A stretch of 41,565 bases of DNA from Oscillospiraceae bacterium. GTDB taxonomy: Bacteria > Bacillota > Clostridia > Oscillospirales > CAG-382. The notes below the pieces were generated by a model. The model did not search any database and was not told where the DNA came from. It was given only the letters and a program-made list of their open reading frames with translations. The position numbers and the translations under genes are program-made. Below, in pieces: positions 1 to 7,327 of this stretch. Each line of letters begins with the position of its first letter. Positions within the stretch are counted from its first letter, which is position 1. Location of the stretch: positions 1 to 41,565 of the forward strand of contig SVTH01000007.1 in NCBI GenBank assembly GCA_015063885.1, given 5' to 3'.

Positions 1-131
1 GCAAGCGTAGCACCAAGCGCCTTGTCGAGCGTTACGCTGACAACGGACAGGTTGCATACATAACCTCAGAGCGTATTGATGCCAAACTCGTTCTGCCCGA
101 AGCCGTAAAGCTCCTTAAGGTCAAGGCATAA
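1..131 (+). CDS. C-terminal fragment of an unidentified protein (truncated by window start)
   Basis: An open frame runs from the window edge to a TAA at 129-131. The last 43 residues are basic at first (KRSTKRLVERYADNG) and end in LLKVKA. No start, domain or motif is visible, so I cannot name it. It lies 65 bp upstream of the HTH/zinc-ribbon gene in the same direction and is probably part of the mobile element. Confidence 0.5.
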   Translation, partial: KRSTKRLVERYADNGQVAYITSERIDAKLVLPEAVKLLKVKA

Positions 132-196
132 TTCCACAACCGGGAGAGTAGCCATTTCGGTTGCTCTCCCCCTATCACAGGAAAGGAGATATTTAT

Positions 197-577
197 ATGA
201 AACCGCAAGATAAAATTGCAATCGATAACCTTCGTATGGAAGGCAAGTCCGCCGGGGACATTTCCATCGCACTTAATCTTTCAATAAACACTGTCCGTTC
301 TCATATCCGCCGTCATCCCGACATCCCCGGCACTCGTCGTTGTATGACTTGCGGTGTATTCGTGGCGCAACCCATGGGACGACGGGAAAAGAAATTCTGC
401 TCGGATAAGTGCCGTAACCTCTGGTGGAACTCCCACCCCGAGGCAATCAATAAAAAAGCATATTACACCCTCGTTTGCGAGGAGTGCGGAAAGGAGTTTG
501 AGAGTTATGGAAACAACCGTCGCAAATACTGCTGCCGAGCGTGTTACCTTATCGCCCGCAGAGCAAAATCCGTATAA
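197..577 (+). CDS. HTH plus double zinc-ribbon protein of the recombinase module
   Basis: 126 residues. The N-terminus (about 5-40) reads as a helix-turn-helix of the sigma-region-4/LuxR type (GKSAGDISIALNLSINTVRS). It is followed by two zinc-ribbon-like units: C49-x2-C52 with C68-x3-C72, then a second CxxC with a CxxxC near the C-terminus. Start chosen at 197 because GAAAGGAGAT ends 6 bp before this ATG; an upstream in-frame ATG at 161 lacks a ribosome binding site. The stop lies inside the next gene, so the two are translationally coupled. Small proteins like this commonly precede large serine recombinase genes in clostridial mobile elements (family knowledge), so a regulatory or accessory DNA-binding role in recombination is inferred. 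Confidence 0.75.
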   Translation: MKPQDKIAIDNLRMEGKSAGDISIALNLSINTVRSHIRRHPDIPGTRRCMTCGVFVAQPMGRREKKFCSDKCRNLWWNSHPEAINKKAYYTLVCEECGKEFESYGNNRRKYCCRACYLIARRAKSV

Positions 578-734
578 TCCCACAAGTCTTATTCTTTACC
601 ATACCTCAGCGGGACTTATTGAAAAGCTTGTAAAGCAAGGACTTTTAACCCCTTCCGATTACAAGAAAGCCATTGACGTATTAAACAAAAAATACGGCTT
701 ATCTTCGTGTAGTATATTCGCAGAAATCGCTTGA
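507..734 (+). CDS. Small SHOCT-like protein upstream of serine recombinases
   Basis: 75 residues, starting inside the previous gene in another frame. GGAAAGGAG sits about 11 bp before the ATG at 507. The C-terminal half (LIEKLVKQGLLTPSDYKKAI) has the leucine/'G-x-L-T/S-x-x-E/D-Y' pattern of SHOCT-type short helical domains, which often occur at the ends of proteins and as stand-alone proteins next to recombinase genes. No catalytic residues are seen. Its place between the zinc-ribbon protein and the recombinases, with 71 bp overlap upstream and 59 bp to the next gene, suggests one transcript. The function is unknown; the family name is a pattern call. Confidence 0.6.
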   Translation: METTVANTAAERVTLSPAEQNPYNPTSLILYHTSAGLIEKLVKQGLLTPSDYKKAIDVLNKKYGLSSCSIFAEIA

Positions 735-793
735 CTTTCAGGGCGTTTAGAGTGATATATATAGTACCTTATAAATGATACAAAGGAGGCTCT

Positions 794-2059
794 ATGACAA
801 GAAAAATTGAGCAAGTGCGTTTTGCCGCGGACGCACCCAAGAAAAAACGAGTGGCAGCATATTGCAGAGTCTCAAGCGGCAAGGATGCTATGCTTCACTC
901 GTTATCGGCACAGGTCAGCTATTACAGCGATTACATCCAAAAGCACGGTTGGGAGTACGCAGGTGTTTATGCCGATGAGGCTCTTACCGGTACCAATGAC
1001 AACCGCGAGAATTTTCAACGGCTGCTTGCCGAGTGTCGCAAAGGCACCATTCAAATGGTCATTACCAAGTCAATCAGCCGCTTTGCGAGGAACACGGTCA
1101 CGCTCCTTGAAACGGTACGAGAATTAAAGGCGCTCGGTGTGGACGTTTACTTTGAAGAACAGAACATTCACACAATGAGTGCCGACGGTGAGCTGATGCT
1201 TACTATCCTCGCATCCTATGCCCAAGAGGAAAGCCTTTCGGTCAGCGAGAATATGAAATGGCGCATCCGCAGAAATTTTGAGGAAGGTAAACCTTGGAGT
1301 GGTCTTATCCTCGGTTACCGCTTTCAGAACGGACAGTTCGTGGTAGTCCCCGAGGAAGCCGAAATTGTAAAACGAATCTTTCGAGAATACCTTGATGGCT
1401 TGGGTGCAACCGCTATTATGAAAGGTCTTAACGAGGACGGCATTCTTACGAGATTGGGAAAGCCGTGGCGCATTGAAGGTGTCCTTAAAATTTTAAGAAA
1501 TTACAATTACACGGGCAACCTCATTTTACAAAAGACCTACCGCGAGAACCACCTCACCAAGCGCAAGATGAAAAACAACGGTGAAAAGCCACAGTATCAC
1601 GCCGTGGGAACTCACGAAGCCATTATTGACCTTGCTACCTTTGAGGCGGTGCAAGAGGAACTTGCAAGACGGTCTGAACACTACTCGGGCAAAAAGCCAA
1701 GCACCGTAACTTATCCTTTTACAAGGCTCATCGTATGCGCAAACTGCGGAAAGCATTATAAACGCAAGACCACGGCAACAGGGATCGTGTGGATTTGCTC
1801 CACCTACAACACCCACGGCAAAAAGGCTTGTTCTTCAAAGGCAATCCCAGAAAGTGTACTTTACGAATTAACCGCAGATACCCCTATCGGTGATTTAACG
1901 GCTATTAGAGCCGAAAAGGACAACACCTTGGTATTTTGCTTTAAGAACGGTGAACAGACCGTTAAACGATGGAGAGACCGTTCCCGTGCCGAGAGCTGGA
2001 CGGATGCGATGAAAGAAACAGCTCGTCAATATGCTTTGGCGCAACATTCAAAAAAATAA
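794..2059 (+). CDS. Large serine recombinase (first of tandem pair)
   Basis: 421 residues; ATG preceded by AAAGGAGG. The N-terminal resolvase domain (about 18-165) carries the catalytic motif YCRVSS with nucleophile Ser27, followed by the R-x-x-R-N segment (SRFARN) and the EESLSVSENMKW helix. A 'recombinase' DNA-binding domain follows (about 185-290; GLGATAIMKGLNEDGI) and then a zinc ribbon (CANCGKHY with ICSTYN and KAC). The protein stops soon after the ribbon and has no long coiled coil, unlike its neighbour. Large serine recombinases integrate and excise mobile elements through a 5'-phosphoserine intermediate. It lies 13 bp upstream of a second recombinase; the pair probably acts together at the element ends (inference). 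Confidence 0.93.
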   Translation: MTRKIEQVRFAADAPKKKRVAAYCRVSSGKDAMLHSLSAQVSYYSDYIQKHGWEYAGVYADEALTGTNDNRENFQRLLAECRKGTIQMVITKSISRFARNTVTLLETVRELKALGVDVYFEEQNIHTMSADGELMLTILASYAQEESLSVSENMKWRIRRNFEEGKPWSGLILGYRFQNGQFVVVPEEAEIVKRIFREYLDGLGATAIMKGLNEDGILTRLGKPWRIEGVLKILRNYNYTGNLILQKTYRENHLTKRKMKNNGEKPQYHAVGTHEAIIDLATFEAVQEELARRSEHYSGKKPSTVTYPFTRLIVCANCGKHYKRKTTATGIVWICSTYNTHGKKACSSKAIPESVLYELTADTPIGDLTAIRAEKDNTLVFCFKNGEQTVKRWRDRSRAESWTDAMKETARQYALAQHSKK

Positions 2060-2072
2060 AGGAGGAATACCT

Positions 2073-3659
2073 ATGGCGGCAAAAAACGTAACCGTTATCC
2101 CTGCTACGATATCTCAGCATACAAGAAAATCCACTCAAGCAAACACAAGGCGCAAGGTGGCAGGCTACGCTCGTGTTTCTACCGATAGCGAGGAACAGGT
2201 AACCTCCTATACGGCTCAGGTGGATTATTACACACAATACATAAAAGGCAACCCCGAGTGGGATTTTGTCAAGGTTTATACCGATGAAGGCATCTCGGGA
2301 ACTAACACCAAAAAGCGTGACGGCTTCAACGAAATGATAGCCGATGCCCTTGCCGGGAAGATAAGCTTGATACTTACCAAGTCGGTCAGCCGTTTTGCGA
2401 GAAACACCGTTGACAGCCTTACAACCATAAGAACTCTTAAGGCACACGGAGTTGAGGTTTTCTTTGAAAAGGAAAATATATGGACTTTCGACTCCAAGGG
2501 TGAGCTTCTTCTTACGATAATGTCCTCTCTCGCACAAGAGGAGTCGAGGTCGATTTCCGAGAACATCACTTGGGGTAAGCGCAAACAGTTTGCGGATGGC
2601 AAGGTCAGCCTTCCGTACAAGCAGTTTCTCGGCTACCGCAAAGGCGCAAACGGGCTACCCGAAATCGTACCCGAGGAGGCAGAAATAGTAAGGCTCATAT
2701 ACCGAATGTTCATTGAGGGAAAGACCCCTTGTTACATTGCAAAGCACCTCACCGAAAAAGGCATCCCCACACCGGGGTGCAAGAAGGTATGGCAGGTCAG
2801 CACCGTGGAGAGTATCCTTACGAACGAGAAATACAAAGGTGATGCTCGGCTTCAGAAGCGTTTCACCACCGACTACCTTACCAAAACGATGAAGGTTAAC
2901 GAAGGTGAAGTTCCGCAGTATTACGTGGAAAACAGCCACCCCGCTATTATTGATCCCACAGAATGGGATATGGTACAAGGCGAGTTCCATAGGCGTAAAG
3001 AGGCAAACAAGCGCACTACTTGCCATAGCCCCTTCGCAGGCAAGGTCATCTGCGGTGATTGTGGAGAGCAGTTCGGTCCCAAGGTGTGGCATTCTAACAG
3101 CCAATACCGCCGTATAATATGGCAATGCAACTATAAATTCAAAGGTGAACACCGATGTTCCACACCCCACCTCACGGAGGATGACCTCAAAGATTATTCC
3201 ATTATCGCATTGAGCCTTCTTCTGAAAAATCGAGAGGCTTTGTTTGAAGACGGAAGGCTTATAAAGGCGGCACTTACCGACCATACCGAGATTGATGCGG
3301 AAATAGCCAAGGTCATCGAGGAGATTGAAATCGTGGCGCAAATGATAGAAAAGGCTATATCCACCAATGCGATAACGGCTCTTGACCAAGAGGAATATGC
3401 AAAAACCTATGAAAGCCTTACCGAACGCTATCAAGCCTTGCAGAAGCGTTATACGGCTCTTACAAGGCAGAGAGCCGAAAAGGAATACAAGGCGGATATC
3501 CTCAGCGGATTCCTATTTGAGATCGGAGAGTACGATGTCCTTGACGCCGAATGGAGTGACAGCCGTTTTCACGCCATCGTTGACCACATCACCGTTCACA
3601 ATGACGGACGGCTCATATTCACCTTCCGCAATGGTAGCGAAGAGACGGTAATGATGTAA
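2073..3659 (+). CDS. Large serine recombinase (second of tandem pair)
   Basis: 528 residues from the ATG at 2073, chosen because AAAGGAGG ends about 7 bp before it; the longer frame from 2031 overlaps the previous gene without a ribosome binding site. Resolvase domain about 28-175 with YARVST (Ser36) and SRFARN, recombinase domain about 195-300, a zinc ribbon (CGDCGEQF, later WQCNYKF and RCS), then a charged, heptad-like coiled coil (about 400-470) as in integrases such as TnpX/phiC31 types, where it mediates synapsis and directionality. It is clearly a full-length enzyme and the likely main integrase of the element. A hairpin just after the stop probably ends the transcript. Confidence 0.93.
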   Translation: MAAKNVTVIPATISQHTRKSTQANTRRKVAGYARVSTDSEEQVTSYTAQVDYYTQYIKGNPEWDFVKVYTDEGISGTNTKKRDGFNEMIADALAGKISLILTKSVSRFARNTVDSLTTIRTLKAHGVEVFFEKENIWTFDSKGELLLTIMSSLAQEESRSISENITWGKRKQFADGKVSLPYKQFLGYRKGANGLPEIVPEEAEIVRLIYRMFIEGKTPCYIAKHLTEKGIPTPGCKKVWQVSTVESILTNEKYKGDARLQKRFTTDYLTKTMKVNEGEVPQYYVENSHPAIIDPTEWDMVQGEFHRRKEANKRTTCHSPFAGKVICGDCGEQFGPKVWHSNSQYRRIIWQCNYKFKGEHRCSTPHLTEDDLKDYSIIALSLLLKNREALFEDGRLIKAALTDHTEIDAEIAKVIEEIEIVAQMIEKAISTNAITALDQEEYAKTYESLTERYQALQKRYTALTRQRAEKEYKADILSGFLFEIGEYDVLDAEWSDSRFHAIVDHITVHNDGRLIFTFRNGSEETVMM

Positions 3660-3664
3660 ATAAC

Positions 3665-3702
3665 GAAAGAGCCGACTGCTATAGCCGACTCTTTCTTCTT
3701 TG
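3665..3702 (+). terminator. Imperfect terminator-like hairpin after the recombinases
   Basis: GAAAGAG and CTCTTTC arms (with an imperfect GCCGAC inner part) flank a short loop and are followed by a T-rich run. It falls six bases after the recombinase stop. A better version of the same stem occurs at 8034-8062. Confidence 0.5.
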
Positions 3703-3774
3703 CTGCAAAATGCTATCCAAAAGTATAAATGCAGAAAAATCAATAATTATTTCGTCTTTTTTACACGAAAACTA

Positions 3775-3802
3775 TTGATTTTTTTGCAAAATATGATATA
3801 AT
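3775..3802 (+). promoter_or_regulatory. Sigma-A promoter of small RNA A
   Basis: TTGATT (3775-3780), 16 bp spacer, perfect TATAAT (3797-3802). The predicted start falls at about 3808, exactly where similarity to RNA B begins. There is no ORF with a ribosome binding site downstream before the hairpin at 3843-3873. Confidence 0.65.
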
Positions 3803-3807
3803 GATAG

Positions 3808-3879
3808 TGCTTACTGAAGGATTCTTATATCCTTTGAAAGTTGCCCGATAAGTGTTGGTAGCGCTTACCGGGCTTTTTT
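3808..3879 (+). ncRNA. Candidate small structured RNA A (about 72 nt)
   Basis: The stretch starts 6 bp after a TATAAT box and ends in a 12-bp hairpin (3843-3854 with 3862-3873, one mismatch, loop TTGGTAG) followed by six T. Upstream of it is a perfect 6-bp stem AAGGAT/ATCCTT with loop TCTTAT. The 5' block TGCTTACTGAAG, the block TCTTATATCC and the loop GTTGGTAGC recur in RNA B at 5370-5453, while the flanking stems differ but still pair. It has no credible coding frame. It converges on the three-gene minus-strand cassette; the last gene's stop codon lies in its T-tract, so the hairpin may also terminate that operon. I do not recognise the family. Confidence 0.6.
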
Positions 3880-4225
3880 AATCCTGTCCCAAAATCTCGG
3901 TATTGTCATCCATTATGACTTCTCTGAAAGCAACACCTTCAATGCACGTGCTGTTTAAGGCATCCTCCATATCGGCAAATTCCTCAAGCAATACATATTT
4001 CTTTTTTGCCTTTGGGTTGCTATCTTTGCGATAAAGACCGAATACCGCTTCTTTGCCATTGGGTAGTATGGTGTCTTGTTTCTCATACATCGAGCCAGTG
4101 TTGAATCTGTATTCAGCACCGTTGTATGAAAAATCCAAACCAAACCAATGACCGTCGGAAGGTCCCCACACACCGATATATTGGGAAGTGAACTCCTCAA
4201 GTGAATTAAATTCATTTTTTCTCAT
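3878..4225 (-). CDS. Hypothetical protein, third gene of the DUF4417 cassette (possible immunity partner)
   Basis: 115 residues, acidic and aromatic (SQYIGVWGPSDGHWFGLDF near the N-terminus), no signal peptide, no membrane segment, no motif I recognise. AAAAGGAG lies upstream of the ATG, which overlaps the previous stop by 4 bp (ATGA), so it is coupled to the His-rich protein before it. A small acidic protein placed directly after a toxin-like gene is a common layout for an immunity or antitoxin partner, but this is inference only. Its stop codon overlaps the T-tract of small RNA A on the other strand. Confidence 0.7.
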   Translation of the reverse strand: MRKNEFNSLEEFTSQYIGVWGPSDGHWFGLDFSYNGAEYRFNTGSMYEKQDTILPNGKEAVFGLYRKDSNPKAKKKYVLLEEFADMEDALNSTCIEGVAFREVIMDDNTEILGQD

Positions 4226-4611
4226 CGCAAGTGGAACTCCTTTTTTATCTTTTTTATTAAAGCAGATTCTTCCGCAGTAGGAGGAATACCGGGGTCGTTT
4301 TTGTTGTGGCTAAGATAAACATGCCGATGAGGCTGTACTCCTTTATGGTCGTGCGCCAAATCGATACTAACAGCTTGCTTGTGGGCATCATCGTAGTACG
4401 CAAGATGTTTTAACTCACCATTTTTAACGACAGCATAGATTCTACCTGCGGTATGTGAATATTCGGGAGCTTTTACCGCATTGGAATCTTGAATAATTAC
4501 TTTCACATTGGGGTTTCCGCTTAATGTCCCCAATGACATATAATGTTGACCGCCTTGGACAAAATCAAACACTCCCTTGCCAACGTCAACAAATGCACCG
4601 CGAGAACCCAT
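4222..4611 (-). CDS. Small His-rich protein resembling phage/toxin C-terminal domains
   Basis: 129 residues. It opens with MGSRGAF, a start common in phage-derived small proteins, and the second half has GRIYAVVKNGELKHLAYYD followed by a His-rich segment HDHKGVQPHRHVYLSHN and a conserved-looking NDPGIPPT-x-E. Domains with this layout occur at the C-termini of phage head-morphogenesis proteins and in small stand-alone genes; a nuclease-like toxin role is possible but not shown. The start overlaps the DUF4417 stop by one base (TAATG) and the stop overlaps the next start (ATGA), so all three genes form a tight operon. Three or more histidines close together could bind metal or act in catalysis (inference). 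Confidence 0.65.
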   Translation of the reverse strand: MGSRGAFVDVGKGVFDFVQGGQHYMSLGTLSGNPNVKVIIQDSNAVKAPEYSHTAGRIYAVVKNGELKHLAYYDDAHKQAVSIDLAHDHKGVQPHRHVYLSHNKNDPGIPPTAEESALIKKIKKEFHLR

Positions 4612-5297
4612 TATACCGCCTCCTTTATCGTGAATATTGAGGGAATACCCTCGATTTTCAACTGCTTATTTTTTACAGCAAAGGATTCGGTATACTTGAA
4701 ATTCAAGAATGTGCCTGTCATCCCCGGTATCATATTGCCGAATACAAGTATGATGGGAGGATTGATACGTGCCTTCATTTCGTTAAACCCTCGCAAAAAT
4801 TCTTCCTGGTAATCAGTACATCCCAGGGTGGATATGATTACGGGAGTTCCATTTTCCACGGCACTAAAGCACATATCATAAGTATCGGGCAACGCCCAAC
4901 CGATTGTAGGTATTACGGACAAGCCGTAATTTTGCCAAGTGCGTCCCAACCATCTGCCCATATAAATATTATGACGAATTTCATTGATATTCATTGTGGG
5001 ATAGATGCTAAAATCAGGAGTAGCAACGGCAGCATAGGTTTGCATAATCGGAATTCGTTTTAAGGGGTCATTCCAAAAACGCATTAAATCTTTGTCGTAG
5101 CTGAACATCATTAACAACTTGTTGTCATTGTCAGGCAACGACTTCATACACTTGAAATTACGAACTTCTAAGTTTTCGTAATCCAAATCGCGGGTCAAAC
5201 GCCGTATCACGGGGAAGCCGTATTTGTCATATTCACAATCCCCAATGACAGGACGAATAACCTTGTACCTCTCAAACTCTGTGAGACCTTTAATCAT
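4611..5297 (-). CDS. DUF4417 domain protein, first gene of the cassette
   Basis: 228 residues. The sequence has the features I associate with DUF4417: an N-terminal ...DCEYDKYGFPVIRR, a central SIYPTMNINEIRHNIYMGRW, then WGxx-like 'PTIGWALPDTYDMCF' and a C-terminal GFNEMKARINPPIILVFGN. DUF4417 proteins are found mostly in phages and mobile elements and have no established activity; the layout with alternating beta/Rossmann-like segments is suggestive only. A ribosome binding site (AAAGGTAGG) precedes the ATG at 5297. The gene leads a translationally coupled operon and is divergent from small RNA B. Confidence 0.7.
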   Translation of the reverse strand: MIKGLTEFERYKVIRPVIGDCEYDKYGFPVIRRLTRDLDYENLEVRNFKCMKSLPDNDNKLLMMFSYDKDLMRFWNDPLKRIPIMQTYAAVATPDFSIYPTMNINEIRHNIYMGRWLGRTWQNYGLSVIPTIGWALPDTYDMCFSAVENGTPVIISTLGCTDYQEEFLRGFNEMKARINPPIILVFGNMIPGMTGTFLNFKYTESFAVKNKQLKIEGIPSIFTIKEAV

Positions 5298-5340
5298 AGG
5301 TTATTTACCTACCTTTCATTGAAATTTTAGTAAAATAGTA

Positions 5341-5368
5341 ATAGTAAAGGTAGGGGATATGAATACAA
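5341..5368 (-). promoter_or_regulatory. Possible promoter of the DUF4417 operon
   Basis: On the minus strand TTGTAT (5368-5363), 16 bp, TACTAT (5346-5341). It abuts the start of RNA B, so the two transcripts would run divergently from about the same site. Weak match, moderate confidence at best. Confidence 0.35.
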
Positions 5369-5369
5369 C

Positions 5370-5455
5370 TGCTTACTGAAGAACTCTTATATCCCCTGAA
5401 ATATTCAGTTTTCCAAAAGGCATAAGTCACCGTTGGTAGCAGTTTCTTATGCCGC
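5370..5455 (+). ncRNA. Candidate small structured RNA B, related to RNA A
   Basis: Shares with RNA A the blocks TGCTTACTGAAG, TCTTATATCC, TGAAA and GTTGGTAGC in the same order and strand. The 3' hairpin is a perfect 8-bp stem GGCATAAG/CTTATGCC (5419-5426, 5446-5453) around the conserved loop, with different stem bases from copy A. A GGGGATAT at 5353-5360 can pair with ATATCCCC at 5389-5396. There is no T-tract, and the promoter is unclear (TATGAA at 5358-5363 has no good -35). It may be a cis element or a degraded copy. Non-coding in all frames. Confidence 0.45.
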
Positions 5456-5499
5456 ATACAAAATCATAAGCATCACCCCTTTCACAAAGTAAATAATAT

Positions 5500-6054
5500 T
5501 TATACGGGGATTATGTCAAATCCCTTTTTCTTTTCGCACTCAATAGCGTATAATTGTCTATCCGCACACGCGGTTGATACTACGCATATTTCGTGAATTT
5601 TAGACACATTCATTCCGTTTATTAAGTATGACGGAGCAAGTAGCTCGCCGCCGAACACATCCGCTTGCCAGTCGGGATCACGGAAGTGAGGGATTTTCTC
5701 GTTAGGGTCTGCCTTGCAAAAAACTACCGATGACTCATCGTGCATAAAGAAGTGTCCTACTTCGTGAGCCATAGTTAGCCTATCTCTACCTTTTCCTTCA
5801 CAAGCACCAATATACACATCCTCGCGGATGCGGATTTTATGCTCACTCGGGATGGTTTCACCGTGGAGATTTCCCATTTCAGCTTCGGTGCAAACTTCAA
5901 ATACGAATTCGGGGTATACTTCCGGCATCACTCGCTCTACAAAATGAACGATATCAAAATAGAGTTTGTCCTCGACACCCAAAGAACGCCGTATATTTCT
6001 TACGTGCGCCCATATGGCTTGTCTTGAAGTGGGTTTTACAGAAAATTTGCTCAT
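5500..6054 (-). CDS. ImmA/IrrE family metallo-endopeptidase
   Basis: 184 residues. The zinc-metalloprotease motif HEVGH is at His97-His101 (Glu98 catalytic), with the acidic third ligand region downstream (DPDWQADVFGGELLAP), as in the ImmA/IrrE (COG2856) family. ImmA of ICEBs1 cleaves its partner XRE repressor ImmR and so switches on excision and transfer (family knowledge). Here the gene overlaps the XRE gene by 4 bp (ATGA), the classic pair layout. Length is typical. It most likely derepresses the mobile element in response to stress or a signal; the trigger cannot be read from the sequence. Confidence 0.93.
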   Translation of the reverse strand: MSKFSVKPTSRQAIWAHVRNIRRSLGVEDKLYFDIVHFVERVMPEVYPEFVFEVCTEAEMGNLHGETIPSEHKIRIREDVYIGACEGKGRDRLTMAHEVGHFFMHDESSVVFCKADPNEKIPHFRDPDWQADVFGGELLAPSYLINGMNVSKIHEICVVSTACADRQLYAIECEKKKGFDIIPV

Positions 6055-6410
6055 TCACTATCCTCGTTGTTCATAAGTTTTTTGAGAGCCTCCAACTGTT
6101 CGTCCGTGAAATCGCTAAACGAACGCGCAAAGGATACCGCAAGCTTTTTAGCGGTTGGTGATACCTCTTCAAAATCGAGTATAACGGCTTTTTCCGAGAT
6201 GGAAATGGCTTCGTCAAGCTCATCCTCTTGAGCGTGGGTAAGTGCATAAGCAGAACGGATTTTCAAATTCCATTCATAAGGCATTTTTTTCTTTCCAAGT
6301 TCAACAGCGGAAAGGAACGAAGGAGTAACATCGAGCTTCTTTGCCATAGTCAAAAGCACCTCTCCGTTATCAATTCGTAATTTTTTTAGAAATTTACCTA
6401 TCTCTGTCAT
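6051..6410 (-). CDS. XRE family repressor paired with ImmA
   Basis: 119 residues. N-terminal HTH_3 domain (about 3-60; IGKFLKKLRIDNGEVLLTMA, then VTPSFLSAVELGKK), followed by a helical C-terminal part that could dimerise and be cleaved. It is first in a two-gene operon with the metalloprotease. Its promoter (TTGACA, 17 bp, TATAAT) carries a perfect CAACCA-TT-TGGTTG palindrome over the -35 box, which fits autorepression. Likely the element's master repressor (inference by analogy to ImmR). Confidence 0.92.
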   Translation of the reverse strand: MTEIGKFLKKLRIDNGEVLLTMAKKLDVTPSFLSAVELGKKKMPYEWNLKIRSAYALTHAQEDELDEAISISEKAVILDFEEVSPTAKKLAVSFARSFSDFTDEQLEALKKLMNNEDSE

Positions 6411-6442
6411 ATCAAAATACCTCTCTTTTTTATTCTACAGAC

Positions 6443-6482
6443 ATTATATCACGAAAAAATCGCCTTGTCAACCATTTGGTTG
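6443..6482 (-). promoter_or_regulatory. Consensus promoter of XRE-immA with operator palindrome
   Basis: Minus strand: TTGACA at 6471-6466, 17 bp spacer, TATAAT at 6448-6443, both perfect. CAACCATTTGGTTG (6469-6482) is a perfect dyad overlapping the -35. A consensus promoter with an operator in it is the expected form for a tightly autoregulated repressor. Confidence 0.8.
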
Positions 6483-6529
6483 AAAAATTACACAAAATAG
6501 TTCAATATTTATTTCGGTTATACCGTATT

Positions 6530-6542
6530 GTGTACTGTACAC
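6530..6542. promoter_or_regulatory. 13-bp palindrome, possible second operator
   Basis: GTGTACTGTACAC is a perfect dyad around one base, 117 bp before the next plus-strand ATG. It differs from the operator at 6469-6482, so a second regulator may act on the rightward genes. No convincing rightward promoter is visible in 6411-6658. Confidence 0.4.
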
Positions 6543-6658
6543 ACAAAAAGCCTTAATTTTTCGTATCATTTTCTACCGAAATAATGTCAAAAATGACTGG
6601 ATATATTCCTTGTTTAGAGGTAATATGTGAGTACCAAAAAACAAAGGAGGTCATTATT

Positions 6659-7327
6659 ATGACAGTAAAAACCAACGCCCAAGGCGCAAAACGCAAAGAA
6701 CTCGTAAACGATATCGCAGAATGGCTTGCGGTAGCCCCCACGTACTGTGGCGCACCGACCTTTGCCTACAAGATTGGCGGCATCACAATCGACAAAAACG
6801 GTACGATTGACTTGCCGACCGACCTTGATAGCGAGGTTGCTGAAAGGCTACTCGAACACCTTTTTGATAACGGCTTTGAAATTGATATGAGCGATGCCGA
6901 AGAAGAACCGACAGGGATAAGCATTCAGATGCCCCTTGCCGAATTCACCGAAACCGCACTTGCAAACCTTGATGCTATTGTTGAAGCCAAGGGCAACCTT
7001 ATTAAAAAGGCACTCGGCACAGACGACCTTACCATTCAACGCATCAACGGCAGATTGGATTTTCCTTGGTTTCCCAACTACACCTCGCCCGAAGAAGTGA
7101 AAGCGTATATGCATTTCATTACCGCACTTTGCGAAATGGCAAAAACGCAGAAACGCATCACCGCCAAGGAAAAAGAGGTGGACAACGAAAAATACGCATT
7201 CCGCTGTTTCTTGCTCCGCCTCGGCTTTATTGGTGAAGAATACAAAGTTGAGCGCAAAATCCTCCTTCGCAATCTTGAAGGCTCTTCCGCTTTCAAAAAC
7301 GGTAGCAAAAAGGAGGAAAACGCATAA
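6659..7327 (+). CDS. 'Virulence-related' type protein of clostridial mobile elements
   Basis: 222 residues from the ATG at 6659, chosen for AAAGGAGG just upstream; the longer frame from 6584 lacks one. The N-terminus (KRKELVNDIAEWLAVAPTY) and the C-terminal part (YAFRCFLLRLGFIGEEYKV) match proteins that databases label virulence or virulence-related and that sit before DUF4314 genes in integrative elements. The label has no experimental meaning here; no catalytic motif is seen. The stop overlaps the DUF4314 start (TAATG). It is rich in Glu/Asp in the middle (DMSDAEEEPTG). Confidence 0.75.
   Translation: MTVKTNAQGAKRKELVNDIAEWLAVAPTYCGAPTFAYKIGGITIDKNGTIDLPTDLDSEVAERLLEHLFDNGFEIDMSDAEEEPTGISIQMPLAEFTETALANLDAIVEAKGNLIKKALGTDDLTIQRINGRLDFPWFPNYTSPEEVKAYMHFITALCEMAKTQKRITAKEKEVDNEKYAFRCFLLRLGFIGEEYKVERKILLRNLEGSSAFKNGSKKEENA

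Noticed and set aside
3808..3845. Hammerhead-like ribozyme in RNA A (CTGA ... TGAAA around a stem)
   Set aside because: The CUGAUGA core is incomplete and no cleavage-site stem is present; not supported in copy B either.
5427..5440. Integron attC-like core (GTTGGTAGC near an inverted repeat)
   Set aside because: GTTGGTA does not fit GTTRRRY, and no L''/L' boxes or integron integrase are present.
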